From the IMG/VR virus record IMGVR_UViG_3300023179_000032, positions 1 through 64,000 of that record: a DNA stretch of 64,000 nt. One strand, given 5' to 3'. Positions 54,101 through 61,852 of the stretch are shown piece by piece. The notes beneath the pieces are model-generated. The model was not told the DNA's origin, did no database searches, and saw only the letters and a program-made list of their open reading frames with translations. The stretch is from a virus. Every line of letters begins with the position of its first letter. Position 1 is the stretch's first letter. The position numbers were made by a program, and so were the translations under genes.

Positions 54101-56262
54101 TCCGTTGCAAGATTAAAATCAAATACAATATCCCCTATATTATTAATATTTTTATAGGTTAGGCTGAAGCCTAGTTCTTTATCAATAGATCCTTCGCCTT
54201 CGTTATAACTAAAAAGTCTGCATCCTTTAAAATTGGAACCTTCGTATTTTGAAGTATCATTTAGATGGAACCCTTCTTTGTCAAACAAATCAAACAAAGG
54301 TGATTGATTAAGTTTTAATTTTTGTTGACCATAGGTCCAAGTTGTGCCATTAAACCAAAACATTTTACCAGAATAAGTATTTCCACCAAGAACTAACACA
54401 GTTTGATCTAGCAGTGGATCTGTATCTTCTTCTTCAACCAAATGTATCCTACGTTTGCTTAAACCTAGATCTTCTTCATAAATGTTTAAATATTCTACTC
54501 TAAATACTTTATTTTTAACTTTTGGATCAGTGTCGGCAGTGAATATAACTCTATGTCCATTTATTAAACTTTGTCCATCAACATTATATCCTAAACTACC
54601 TTCTACAATACTAAAGACATCTTTAGTAAAATCATCAAATAGATCAATATTCTTTTTACTTCTATTCCCAAAATTAAATAATCTTAAATTAGGTTCAAAT
54701 TCTATAATAGGTCTTATAGCTCTTTGTGTTTGATCAAATATTGGTTGTTTGCCTAATATGCGAGCAGTTGTTTCTATAATATCTTTATGAAACCATCTAT
54801 TATATCTTGACCATGCATTTCTATCTAAACTACTACGATTAATAGTAATATATTCTTTGTCTAGTGCAGCATAACTTATGTTATTGTATGCAAACTGATC
54901 AAAACCACTTTGATCAAAATTTACTGGTACATTATAAGTTAAGTCTGTTACTTCCTCTAAAGTTTTTACATCTATTAATTTTATAGCAGAACCTACACCT
55001 TCTACATAAAAATCTTTATCTCTATAAAATTCAGGATATACGATTCCTCTAAACCTGATTTTCATTCCATTAGAAAATTGTAGTCCATTACCAAAAAAAT
55101 CTTTTTTACCAACTATTTCATTTTCAACATCTATAGTTGTATTTTCATCTAAATCAAATATTTTTATGATTCCACTAGTATCTGGATTAGTTTCACTAAC
55201 ATAATACAATAAATCAGGAGTTTTTGGACTAATTTTTAATTCTAAAACACCATTTTTAACATTAAAATTTTTAGTTTCAACTAGTTTATTGTTTACATAT
55301 TCATAAGTTTTTATACCATCAATAAACCTAAACCTATCATTAAGTTTAATCTTAAAAAAATCCACAATAACTACATCATTAGTTGTAATGTTGGTTTCTA
55401 AAATAAGGACTTTTTTATTGTTTTCATTTATAACAAATGTAAATTTGTCTTGATTTAGTTTAACACCGTTAATGTATACTTCAGTTAGTAGTTGTGTAAC
55501 ATCCTCTGTATCTGTTAATACTTCAATAACAAAATTATTTTCGCCGTGTTGTGTAAAATTAAACTCTTGAGTTGCATAAAAATTAGGAATACCACTACTA
55601 ACACGTTCTGTTTTTATACTAAATGGATGATCAGGTGCATTAATTTCAAATCTATAAGTTTCACCTCTATATAATCTTAAATCAGGGTTACGTGTTAGTG
55701 CATCTGGTGTAAACAAATAAGCAAAATTATCACCCTCATCTACTAGTTCAACTTTTAAAGTACTAACTATGTCTAAAGTTTTTGTTCCTTTAAAAGGAAT
55801 AGCTTCTGGTCCATAAGGTAACCAATAGTATTGTAAGTAATTTACAAACTTATCCCAATTAATATGTGGATTCCAACTATAGAATTCCTCTTTATTTAGG
55901 CGTTGATGATTATTAACTATACCACCTAATACCTCAATATTGTTAATATAGTCAATATAGTCTTTATAAAATACAGTATCACCTAGATAATTTTCGTAGA
56001 CTAAACAAGGTTCAAGTTGATAAGCTGCACGATTAGATGTGACTTCATCTAAAAATATATCAGTTCCTATATTAGCTTTACTATTTTGTCTGCCAATATA
56101 ACCGTTTAATTTTTTTGCAGTTCCACGTTGAATAAGATTATCAATAGTTCCTGCTAAAAACTTCTTATTGCTGTCAGTTCTATAGTAGGTAGGTAAAAAT
56201 TTTTCAGATTTTCTTTTGTCAGTATTGTTTAAAGGAACTTCAAATTGGTTTTCTTCGGACAT
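42169..56262 (-). CDS. giant baseplate/tail protein, 4,697 aa
   Basis: An intact frame of 14 kb, about 22% of the window, starting MSEENQFEVPLNNTDKRKSE. It sits between gp6 and the collagen fibre, where T4 has gp7-gp8 and fibre genes, so a wedge or peripheral baseplate role is likely. By eye it has carbohydrate-binding-like modules of the form W-x-Y-x-GD-x-V-x-Y-x-x-x-x-Y near residues 1541, 1851, 2300, 4000 and 4440-4520. An FG-GAP-like beta-propeller segment lies near 2600-2680, and GYGY/GEGY-x-P-x-V-x-I repeats near 3190 and 3540-3600. These could bind sugars and receptors. Start overlaps the gp6 stop (shared base at 56262). Confidence 0.8.
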   Translation of the reverse strand: MSEENQFEVPLNNTDKRKSEKFLPTYYRTDSNKKFLAGTIDNLIQRGTAKKLNGYIGRQNSKANIGTDIFLDEVTSNRAAYQLEPCLVYENYLGDTVFYKDYIDYINNIEVLGGIVNNHQRLNKEEFYSWNPHINWDKFVNYLQYYWLPYGPEAIPFKGTKTLDIVSTLKVELVDEGDNFAYLFTPDALTRNPDLRLYRGETYRFEINAPDHPFSIKTERVSSGIPNFYATQEFNFTQHGENNFVIEVLTDTEDVTQLLTEVYINGVKLNQDKFTFVINENNKKVLILETNITTNDVVIVDFFKIKLNDRFRFIDGIKTYEYVNNKLVETKNFNVKNGVLELKISPKTPDLLYYVSETNPDTSGIIKIFDLDENTTIDVENEIVGKKDFFGNGLQFSNGMKIRFRGIVYPEFYRDKDFYVEGVGSAIKLIDVKTLEEVTDLTYNVPVNFDQSGFDQFAYNNISYAALDKEYITINRSSLDRNAWSRYNRWFHKDIIETTARILGKQPIFDQTQRAIRPIIEFEPNLRLFNFGNRSKKNIDLFDDFTKDVFSIVEGSLGYNVDGQSLINGHRVIFTADTDPKVKNKVFRVEYLNIYEEDLGLSKRRIHLVEEEDTDPLLDQTVLVLGGNTYSGKMFWFNGTTWTYGQQKLKLNQSPLFDLFDKEGFHLNDTSKYEGSNFKGCRLFSYNEGEGSIDKELGFSLTYKNINNIGDIVFDFNLATDIFKYKIVTTTITDITSNKFLQILNTSNEKVLVNGWEKNVLENTQPVIRVYKNEYELVNTTNKLIVNDFPLDMFDDKDNLDDLRLKVYINGKRLDFNQFQIRDGVVYKLVKLAEDITENDVVTLKCYTSQPKNANGYYEFPLSFQNNPLNENVESFTLGEVIDHVDSIIDSLDNFKGVYPGPGNLRDIGNLTERGTKFIQHSGSMNLSLYHLTDNNANILKAIDMAMNDYNKFKRSFIFNSEYLEDIENIKVSVDDLLRNINLNKTKSMPYYFSDMLAYNGQKHTQFKIKEFVQDQFPLSRLFNLNKLSTGATYIYVNNQQLLYKRDYEFTDQGFVKVFVKLKEDDIVDMFEYDSTDGCFIPPTPTSLGLYPKFEPKKYLDTTLQYPQNVIQGHDGSIIAAFDDFRDDLILELEKRIFNNIKIEYDPNVIDIYNYIEGSNRNTDYSKQEFNQIISSNFFKWTLLIDQDFSRTVNYKSSNPFTYNYSECQSFDKTTLDGYWRGIYKWYFDTDRIHIAPWESLGFSIKPKWWDEVYGLAPYTSDNYVLWNDLRDGVIREPNKPLRVNSKFVKPILDNIPTTDQGALLDPIATNIATGLFNNRVDKNYIFGDIGPVENAWRRSSYYSFCFLKNMILMTPNKVFSVYFDRSRIERDPSDQLVYTETGLRLQLKDLKITSVASDSERIQTSGLVNYVVDYLLSNEKKALSDYKTILSQLTNKLSHRISGYTSEEKFNLILDSRNVNSKTSVFVPKENYKVILNTSSPTKKLFYSGVIVTKVVTKLGLGYEIKGYSLSQPYFYYFPWTKKGYDINVGGISESFIVWEAQQRYVAGNIVRIGDGYYRVKTSHTSSSNPSYNLLAKLAALPIVGGADANIRSEFDPTPTILTYGSIIYSKQEVVDFLLGYQEYLKSQGFIFTNYISEINSIGDWSLSVKEFLFWTTQNWSAGSDSYRDWLQLTNYLYNDIVLYNRQFYRTIVPHISQNNFEEQYFLQIDNINSDGASAISLSPSALEISVNLEYNVVNDILNSYEYEIFRADGGKYKPEDLNFYRENGKFIVKPKNTELGIYGLGLYLVQKEHVLIIDNVTQFNDVIFNKSTGYRQERLKVYGYKTIDWNGSFDSPGFVYDEAHIQEWTSWIDYNIGDIVKYKEFYYSALTKIIGSENFDNTQWNKLATAPESKLIPNWDYKSLQFLDFYDLDSDNFDIDQQRIAQHLIGYQKRQYLSNIIKNDVSEFKFYQGMITEKGTVNSLNKLFDVLSSDGKDSFEFLEEWAIRVGRFGSTESYDEVEFALDETFFKLDPQPFEIVDEIDPSKNDFVIRYTANDIYLKPKNYDKNLWPVDDTPYPLLKTPGFCKVEMAKVILDDLSDLITMQEDSLISPSDLVSGDYVWCGFQKKINQFNDDWNIFRYNKLYSTITNVVVVSNQVQFTYNIFPNIQVNDILAITSDYDKLFGFYIVTAVDAVAKTFKIAIPVGFQLNNLNIPTVITYNFTEHRFSNIDNLLVPKYINLEINDWPYGELAWISNESYESIWKNKKVYKKTNLSNYNIEPNQEFGYRVSTNSLTTLLLVTLRKKEVFKYNFNLGTSYTVNDVVFYPTDGKFYVCISNTTNVPTDNLFWTETTSSNRQVLVYSKPYLTPLWVKKQLLFSENNVFDYGDVTAVSEDFRFIAISGIRKRNATTLERVILVYSIPQQTLVFNSDFTLTTGNRLDYLNNRIVINQHGLADGTLVKLTSLTNTIVGTEDDQEYYVKVIDSNSFILTKDVELQEVLTLKKSLPGVHYLTNLKSNQDYTYKTTIIKPGNVNLNFGTKLKFIVKENPNPNLVEYNLFVNCLGDGLYIFNPVDASLRIKIELVTPSIGFCSDFDVSKDYNNIVISDAVTKKVYVYNNSYSLIQTVENTVDRFGHSVSISSNNQYLAVGANLEDTNNFTNQGAVRIYKKTSGNFALFQTINNRNAESNEEFGYQVKFVNDDNSDTPKTLVILSRKGDAPSIDVNYTNITDSNFLTDVGRVDIFDRYNTKFIFSESLSISPTVTTEIPSITIGDNTIIIGNHNLTNSQNSRDGVVYIHEKKRNTYSWNEELHEKDPISLDWFKKIFLYNRKNNNLITYLDIINPKMGKIAGIAEQEIKFKTYYDPANYSYKNSGFISPISVDDGLAWTDAQVGMLWWDLRRAKFLDATIGDVVYNNSVWNTLFPTASIDVYEWVESRFLPSQWDELADTVDGISLGISGLSLYGDKAYSIKKSYDNLSNKVNLTYYFWVKNKKIIPNKHGRKIASIDCTTIIENPKNANIKYIKFLDKNAFSLANVTPLLDKDNILLSLQYWIQDPKNLQVHNEYKIISNNEKTSIPPYIEKKWFDSLIGFDDSGVMLPRLNIPPKLRYGIEFNPNQTMFVNRLEAVKLLVEKFNNDFKSIQVDNIDLSDFYIKDEIPHISFGLYDYIKDVYGELRFVVSQRFVQAKLEPVVFQGKITQVKIIEKGYGYQVPPSVTISGTGTNAELKLTINSVGSITNVEVLNKGLNYSASTTITVRPLSVVVRSDENTLNEWAIYHFINNNWVKVKTKDFDVTKYWYFIDWYEDGYNQFTKINHLVNDYDELLKVQSNIGDIVKVNNIGSSDDWVLALKISNDIAVDYTQIYRIVGRKNGAIQLSTDFYNFRINDQGYDGLLYDSDLYDRVGSQELRIILNSLKNKILVDNRRKIYIDLFFASIRYILKEQPFVDWIFKTSFIKVLHFVGPLRQKVNFNNDNLEDYESYIKEVKPFRTKIREFVSVYDTIESSNSLITDFDLPSYINKTGKIRTLFTQFEKNSVFIENENLFKLQPWNSWLNNTTFNVAKVQIIDQGEGYTSYPTVEITGECTRPLKIKFYINRGKIVQVDILDPGEGYYIAPQIRIRGQFTETGREASVYAILGNSLIRNSRLAVKFDRYEKESIDDVLNVNVIDTFTGDGSTITFELRYSPDIDRTKFKVFVDNVEIFVTEYEVQKLTSQKKGYTVYYGSVTFDYPPGENLPIRIEYQKDFNNLNALERIKHFYKPTAGMLGIDFDQLMTGIDYGGVSISSIGFSKLNLWDGEFSWASKGWDSGEPTDDEIYDTIIEGGNLAANPTYRTASGIRADDIIIDGDGFITPMTSPAPEEMIPGHVADTLAIKVFERNITVTSEINCIRYITDGVTKEFKLTSYPNNEKAIIVKLNDDILIGDDYYFDYNNLNVILLNTPPAGQNLSILGFGFNGTNLITIDSIVATEENTTIVLDADYQDNISVYTVVAGKPISNIPFKTRGAWQSNVSYKLNDEVVYQTKVYQSLIDNNFSNLPLVYSQEDRDFVVNSKYWVKILDDVESYIKVGKIGVTFPEVLNVGDVVLYSVFLGSSSDQSILTREIITTDGVNQFYRLDNIVGYKTPLGPNTLVRVGDTILDSVDQFRFILKNRQVTYPIPLNKGDLDVYSTTDYEVFINSIKVPDAIAYSLNLLEKTITIKPNYYKENAEVTVSITKFAEYRIDNDLGYSRIRLRTVYPLGTQVEILAMTNHDLLDIGRFYLTIEKNVNNLIDSIYYPVLIEASGGVLYFDTQIKNSNYVWVTKNQKLLVPLTDYILREDRRSIRFTETPNEDDRFGIITFSSNVNRIPVRFMIFKDMLNNYSYIRLNKNRTTRLLRNLNATDKDIYIEDSSVISEANRISNVPGVVYINGERIEYMSRIGNKITELRRGTMGTGVPKVHKLGTEVYDIGFRETVPYKDETKTYKWLGIWDPNYRYLQDEVVNYNGQSWQQITGINYKLWESSKTYILNQQVIYNEKLYRSKQNLNVSKTPNLEPTWWELVESDITHYPSVKNLNWARTDLAFLDDSSNTLVVPWEPIVDDPDSTTNYNKRVLDLEVFVGTNRLKKIPYSIHDKTISPHSPEGDISYAADLITDGVNHGASVNKDLGFIKLREDPLNKRITIVRKQGTVWGDIGKSLSESNNKIAEFLQIDVDTYEGTKATLDSTNYTFDSDIARTDEE

Positions 56263-59200
56263 TAACGTAATCCTGCCTTACTTATAATATATTGTTGACT
56301 GACTATATTAGTATTAGTTGTGCTCATTTTGGCATTTAAAGCACTGGCTGTTACACTTTCTATAATTTCTAAATCGTCTGTAGTAGCGCCGTTAATAAAA
56401 ATTTCATCATTTTCTGCTGTAATTTCAAATAAACTACCAAATTCCAGTGTTTCCATGCGTGGCACAATTAAAATATTAACTAAAAATGGTGCTGTTCTAT
56501 TCATAACATAAGCAACTAATTCACTAAAATAAAAACTATCACCAAAATCCCAATTATCTAAAGTAAAAAACTCGTTAATTGCAGCCAGTACTTTAGATTT
56601 AAGATCATTGTCACTTATAGTTTGTTCAATATTCTTAATTAATTTAAAGCTGGCACGCAGGCTTGGTATAGCCTTAGCACCAAATAATACCTTAAATCTT
56701 ATGGGATGATATACTACTTCATCACTCATTGCCTTAATTTGGTTTAAACTTGATGCCAAGATTAAATTTAGCTGCTCTGTACTAGGTGGCATGGGTTCTT
56801 CACTTATAGATCCTAATAACCATTGTCTAAAACTTACATCATATTGTTTGGTTAATACATACAAATCCATTAGATTAGTTTGTCCAGGGTCTATTCTAGC
56901 TTCATAATCTGCACTATGAACATATTGAAATTTAATTTTATCTCTACCTTGAAATACTTTATAATCAAAATTTAGTTCCCACTTTGACTCAATTTCATTA
57001 TATCTATATAATAAACTCTCCTCAAAACTAAAAACATATTGACCATCTTTTAATAAACTTGAACTAACTTGATTCATATTTTCTAAAACAGTAACAATGG
57101 CCAAACCATCTTCTCTTTCATTGTAAACATATGAATAATCATACTGTCCTGTACTTGTTTCATATCTTTTTAATACAACAAAATTATTAAAATCTACATT
57201 TCCAATACTGGTTGTTGGGGCTACTGTATTATTAAAGATATCTGGATCATCTACAATACCATCATCATTACTGTCTTTAAAGGACAATTCAATTTTTTTA
57301 CTATTAGTGTAGCCGTCTGCTCCTAATAGTTCGTTAGTTATTTCCCAGTCAATGTCATAATTGTAAATTTGTTGTATATTAATTTTATTATTAATATTCA
57401 AAATACTAATTAGATCCTTAACTACAGTGTTAGTTTTTGTATCATAAACTTTATTTGTTTTATCAAAAAAGAATCTAATTTTCCTATCACTTTCAAAAAT
57501 ATATCTTAATTTGCGTACTTTAACTGTATAATTTTCTAAATCGCTGGTAAACAATAACAGCCAACTTGCATCTAATTTTTGATTTGATATATCACCAGTT
57601 CTAGTTACACTAAAATTATCAATTTGATTTAGATTAACTTCAAATATAACTTGCCAACTTTTAGTATCTATGTCATATCTTAATCCAAATGGCTTATTAG
57701 CAAATATTAATTCACTAATAATTGTGACTACATTATCAGTAAGGTTAGTACGCCATTTAGGTATAATTTCTTCTAGTATAGCTCCTGTTGGTAATTTTTC
57801 ATTAAAACTGATACTGCCTGTACCATCTTCTAATATTCCAGTGTTATTCAACCCCAATCCATTATTATTAATAGCAATTAGTTTAACCCAGATATAATTT
57901 GATGTATTTTCTTTATTTGCTACAAAATCAACTAGTTGATTATTACGTGTTTTTAAAAACATTTTTCCATTAGGTGCAACAAATTTTAATAAAGCCCCTA
58001 TTTCTAAATGCTTTAAATTATTATTGATATTGTAACCAATCACACTATTGTTAGTATCTTTTAGAAATCCAGTTGATAAATTACTAGCTTGAGTTTTTTG
58101 TGTCCAAGTTATATTAAAATCGTTACCAATATACTTTCTAGCAAATTTAAGATAGTAATAATTTCTTATGCTAATTTCACTAAGTGTAGGTAAAATTTTG
58201 TTTAGAACAATACCTTGAATGTCAACTTTATTTCTATAGCTAAATCTAAAACTATCTTCGTATTCTTCACGATAAAGTACACCATCATCGCTAAACAATA
58301 TTGTGTTACTATACTTGCCTGTAGGATCAATTAGATCAAAGTATCTACTAATTCCGCTACTAGTCCTGTTAATAGTTTTAATTTTTAATACATCTTGATC
58401 TACACTTAAAGGACTAATATTATAATCCTCAGCAGTGATCATTCTATTTTGAGTATAGTATGTAGCTGGTGCTTTAACTTTAACTTCTTCATCACTCTCA
58501 GTTGCACTACTATTAGCTACGCTGGTTTGTAAGCTCATTGATATACTTAAAACTTCTAACTGTCCAGTATTACTTAGATAAGAAAGATCAACACTAACAT
58601 TACGCATATCTTTTGGATTAATTGTATATGTTAGTCCATTACTAGTTCTATAATATAGCCTAAATGATCCAAACGGGATAGTAGCAAATACGCCATCACC
58701 AAATGCTAGACTAATACGATCATTAGTTCTTGTAATAACATTGTAGATGTTTTTTATATTCTTTTTAACACTATTGTATATAATATTGTTAGATTCTAAA
58801 TTAGGAACTCTTTCCCAATACTCACTTTCTATACCGTTAGCATTTAGTTTATATAACCATACATCAGTATCATTAATATTTGTGCTATCAATATCTACAA
58901 TATCATTACTTACTGGTTGTGTAAGATTAAATGAACCAGTATTCAATGTTCCTTGTTTGAACATTGTAAAGAATCCACTATTAACACTGCCTGCGCCTCT
59001 ACCATCATCTTTATATATGAATGATAATCTTCTTCCTGCAAGTGGCGGTTCTTCTGTTATTGATCCATCTTTAATTATTGTGCTTACAACTTCAAAATTC
59101 ATATTACGACCATCTACTGCTTTGCTAAAACCGTATACTGGTACACTGGTTCCTAAAGTTTGTAGCCTATATTGCTCAGATGGAATACCTATTACTTGAG

Positions 59201-59729
59201 CAGAATTATTAGGACTGCCAAACTGTGCAGTAATTGGTAATGCTGCGTTGACTACTCTAATAAATTGATCGAGCCAGTTAGGGTTTGATGGGTCATTCCA
59301 TATAATTTCTTGATTGCTTACGTTGCGTCCATTGCCATCAATTACATCTTCAGTAGTGCTTATACTTTCCCATTTCAATAATCCTGTAGCTGTCTTATTC
59401 CTTTTAGCATTATAGCTCAGTGTTCTTGATAGTCTTAATATACTTTCTCTACGTTCTGCTAGTTCTAAAAAATTTTCTCTAGCGTTTAAATCCACTCTAA
59501 AAGCAAAACTTTGCCCTAAAAAAGCCATCATATCAATCAAGGCTAGATATTCACTGCTTTCAATATAATCATTAAAATCTTCTGGATAGTTTTCACGTAT
59601 ATAATTAATCATCACTCTACGCAGATTTTCAAAGTCATAGCTGGTAAAATCAGCGTTTTTATAGCTTTGATAAATTCTTTTCCAGTCTTCGGCTATGAGT
59701 AATCTGTTTTGTCTATCGGTGGCTGACAT
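56262..59729 (-). CDS. 6: baseplate wedge protein gp6
   Basis: A 1,155-residue protein with the gp6 opening SATDRQNRLLIAEDWKRIYQ and the NYPEDFNDYIESSEYLALID and MAFLGQSFAFRVDLNARENF segments. In T4, gp6 joins wedges into the baseplate ring and contains a baseplate-J core. It is longer than T4 gp6 (660), as seen in related marine phages; the extra C-terminal part is unassigned. AAGGATAG precedes the ATG. Confidence 0.88.
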   Translation of the reverse strand: MSATDRQNRLLIAEDWKRIYQSYKNADFTSYDFENLRRVMINYIRENYPEDFNDYIESSEYLALIDMMAFLGQSFAFRVDLNARENFLELAERRESILRLSRTLSYNAKRNKTATGLLKWESISTTEDVIDGNGRNVSNQEIIWNDPSNPNWLDQFIRVVNAALPITAQFGSPNNSAQVIGIPSEQYRLQTLGTSVPVYGFSKAVDGRNMNFEVVSTIIKDGSITEEPPLAGRRLSFIYKDDGRGAGSVNSGFFTMFKQGTLNTGSFNLTQPVSNDIVDIDSTNINDTDVWLYKLNANGIESEYWERVPNLESNNIIYNSVKKNIKNIYNVITRTNDRISLAFGDGVFATIPFGSFRLYYRTSNGLTYTINPKDMRNVSVDLSYLSNTGQLEVLSISMSLQTSVANSSATESDEEVKVKAPATYYTQNRMITAEDYNISPLSVDQDVLKIKTINRTSSGISRYFDLIDPTGKYSNTILFSDDGVLYREEYEDSFRFSYRNKVDIQGIVLNKILPTLSEISIRNYYYLKFARKYIGNDFNITWTQKTQASNLSTGFLKDTNNSVIGYNINNNLKHLEIGALLKFVAPNGKMFLKTRNNQLVDFVANKENTSNYIWVKLIAINNNGLGLNNTGILEDGTGSISFNEKLPTGAILEEIIPKWRTNLTDNVVTIISELIFANKPFGLRYDIDTKSWQVIFEVNLNQIDNFSVTRTGDISNQKLDASWLLLFTSDLENYTVKVRKLRYIFESDRKIRFFFDKTNKVYDTKTNTVVKDLISILNINNKINIQQIYNYDIDWEITNELLGADGYTNSKKIELSFKDSNDDGIVDDPDIFNNTVAPTTSIGNVDFNNFVVLKRYETSTGQYDYSYVYNEREDGLAIVTVLENMNQVSSSLLKDGQYVFSFEESLLYRYNEIESKWELNFDYKVFQGRDKIKFQYVHSADYEARIDPGQTNLMDLYVLTKQYDVSFRQWLLGSISEEPMPPSTEQLNLILASSLNQIKAMSDEVVYHPIRFKVLFGAKAIPSLRASFKLIKNIEQTISDNDLKSKVLAAINEFFTLDNWDFGDSFYFSELVAYVMNRTAPFLVNILIVPRMETLEFGSLFEITAENDEIFINGATTDDLEIIESVTASALNAKMSTTNTNIVSQQYIISKAGLR

Positions 59730-59747
59730 TAAACTATCCTTATTTGA

Positions 59748-59755
59748 TATTTATT
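59748..59755 (-). promoter_or_regulatory. candidate late promoter AATAAATA
   Basis: On the minus strand, 18 bases before the gp6 ATG at 59729, with AAGGATAG between. Confidence 0.55.
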
Positions 59756-59774
59756 ACGACCATTATCTACTAGT

Positions 59775-60215
59775 TTAACCCACTAGCCCCAAGCTTTGAT
59801 CGAACCTAAATTGTAACTTTTCACTAACATTATAGGGCAGATAGGTTAATTCACATTCGATTTGTATGCCAGTTTCATAAGCAGTGACAATGACATTATC
59901 TGCTGAAATTCTAGGATCATAATTTATAATTGCTGTAACATTCTCTAATACTAGTCTTTTAACATCATCAGTAAGAGGTTCAAAAATCAAGTCCCAAATT
60001 ACAGTGCCAAATGTAGGATCGCTGAGTTTTTCACCTTGTCTAATATGAAAATGATTTAACAAATCCTGTTTGATAAGACTAAGATCATATATAGTAAAAT
60101 TTTCACTATCTGGACTTACTGTGCTAAATCCTCTATAGGTACGTGGAAGAGGTGGTTGTTCAGACTGATATTTTCCCTTGACTATAATATTATCGTATAA
60201 TCGTTGTATGCTCAT
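59775..60215 (-). CDS. 25: baseplate wedge protein gp25
   Basis: A 146-residue gp25, slightly longer than T4 (132). The core RQGEKLSDPTFGTVIWDLIF (about 77-96) and EPLTDDVKRLV are family hallmarks. With gp6 it forms the conserved inner wedge, and the same fold occurs in contractile injection systems. Its start overlaps the gp5-like gene by four bases. Confidence 0.93.
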   Translation of the reverse strand: MSIQRLYDNIIVKGKYQSEQPPLPRTYRGFSTVSPDSENFTIYDLSLIKQDLLNHFHIRQGEKLSDPTFGTVIWDLIFEPLTDDVKRLVLENVTAIINYDPRISADNVIVTAYETGIQIECELTYLPYNVSEKLQFRFDQSLGLVG

Positions 60216-61852
60216 TTTTTCACCTTACTAAAAGTGTCATATTTTGTAGTATATTTCTTAAAATATTCAGGAGTCAATAAGAAATCACTATTATCTTCAT
60301 ACCGTCCATCTACATCCCTATCTGTTTTATCTGGTTTAAATTCAGTGGGATCCAAGTTTTCATGGTGTGGCCAAGGTTCTTTAATGGGTAAACGTCGCAA
60401 TATACTTTCTACTAATTTTTGACCTTCTTGGTCTGGTAAACTATAAGTTTTTAATTTTTGTGGCTTTTCTGCTTCTTGAGCGTTAGCTGCGGTGGCCGCC
60501 CTTGGCCCGTTCATATGAATCTGTGGTGCTGTTTCTATAATATTTCCTCCAGCTTGTGTTTCATTACTGCCACCACTAGTCATATAGATATGACCATTAA
60601 CTAATGTATCATAGTCACCACCAGTATATTGTTTATAATTTGAAGAATGCATAACATCAACATTACCCATTACTCTTTGTAATAATTCCTGTTCAATAGT
60701 TTCATGTTTTTTCATTTTAATTTGTATTTTTTGATTTTTGTCAATCATCAAGATATGATCTTCTAAAACATGAGTATGCATTTCTTTGGCTACTTTGATG
60801 TTAAAATTACGCCCTGCCTCCATATTAATATCACGATCAGCATAAAAATTAAGATCATTTTTAGTATGAACACTGATACTATCAGCAGCATATATGTCCA
60901 TCTTACCATCACTAGTAAGTTCTATCCAAGCAGTTCCTCTAGCATTACCTATATAGATTAAATCTTCTGTGTTATGCAATAATATTTGATGTCCAGTACG
61001 GGTACGTATGCGTACCAATTCATTGTGTAGTAATGTACGATCACCGTTTACTTCTCCATCTTCTACAGCAGCATATTCTGGAGGACCTTCACTAGCATTT
61101 TTAGTACGTAAAAACTTGTCATCACCATCATCCATAACAAAACTAGTACCACCTAGTCTACTGAATGGCATATTGTTTATTTCGTATTCTTTTTTACCAT
61201 ATTTGTGCATGGGTCCATCTTTATCTACTGGTCCTGGGGTACTGATACCAAATACAGCACTGGGCCATTCTCTACGTGCGCTGCTGGTTGTTATGCCTCT
61301 AATATCATCAAGTAATAATCCTTGCTCTTTATAAACTGTTGTAAATGGATGTTGTGGTTTTTCAATTCTTGTTGTATCTTTTTTAATTTGCAAGTCTGCT
61401 TTTTTATTATATTCAGCAACAGGTACACGTTCCTCTTCCCCATCAGCATGAAAACTAGTAGCAGCATAACCAGGAATCATAAAATTCATATCTTTTTCCT
61501 GTATACAGCCTAAATAATAGCCTCTTGATGGATCACCCTCTACAAACATACATACTACAACGGTACCAATATCTGGTGGCACCATCCACATGCCATAACT
61601 TTTTTGAGTTCCATCGTAGACGTTTTCTTTACTATTGGACTCACCGTTAGTAATACCTAAAAAAGGACTTATGTATTTTACACTGGCTAATTGACCAGTT
61701 CTTTTAGCATCGTTACCTACCTGTCTTAATTTTTCAACCTGTAGTGAACCCATATAGTCAGGATCTAAATGACTAACAACAATAGCTAGAACAAGTCCAG
61801 TTTCCTTACTAGATGAATCTTCATCTAAGGATTTCCTTTTCATCTCAGGCAT
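60212..61852 (-). CDS. 5: gp5-like baseplate hub spike
   Basis: A 546-residue protein. Residues about 15-130 form an OB-fold-like part with VSHLDPDYMGSLQVEKLRQV and PPDIGTVVVCMFVEGDPSRG. Residues about 290-440 are a repetitive beta region (e.g. DINMEAGRNFNIKV, GDYDTLVNGHIYMTSGG) as in the T4 gp5 needle. No lysozyme motif (E-x8-D/C-x5-T) is visible, so the needle lacks the muramidase of T4. It lies between hub and gp25 genes, overlapping both. Confidence 0.85.
   Translation of the reverse strand: MPEMKRKSLDEDSSSKETGLVLAIVVSHLDPDYMGSLQVEKLRQVGNDAKRTGQLASVKYISPFLGITNGESNSKENVYDGTQKSYGMWMVPPDIGTVVVCMFVEGDPSRGYYLGCIQEKDMNFMIPGYAATSFHADGEEERVPVAEYNKKADLQIKKDTTRIEKPQHPFTTVYKEQGLLLDDIRGITTSSARREWPSAVFGISTPGPVDKDGPMHKYGKKEYEINNMPFSRLGGTSFVMDDGDDKFLRTKNASEGPPEYAAVEDGEVNGDRTLLHNELVRIRTRTGHQILLHNTEDLIYIGNARGTAWIELTSDGKMDIYAADSISVHTKNDLNFYADRDINMEAGRNFNIKVAKEMHTHVLEDHILMIDKNQKIQIKMKKHETIEQELLQRVMGNVDVMHSSNYKQYTGGDYDTLVNGHIYMTSGGSNETQAGGNIIETAPQIHMNGPRAATAANAQEAEKPQKLKTYSLPDQEGQKLVESILRRLPIKEPWPHHENLDPTEFKPDKTDRDVDGRYEDNSDFLLTPEYFKKYTTKYDTFSKVKK

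Noticed and set aside
42169-59729. Many plus-strand frames opposite the giant and gp6 genes
   Set aside because: They are antisense shadows of AT-rich coding sequence without ribosome sites or domain features.
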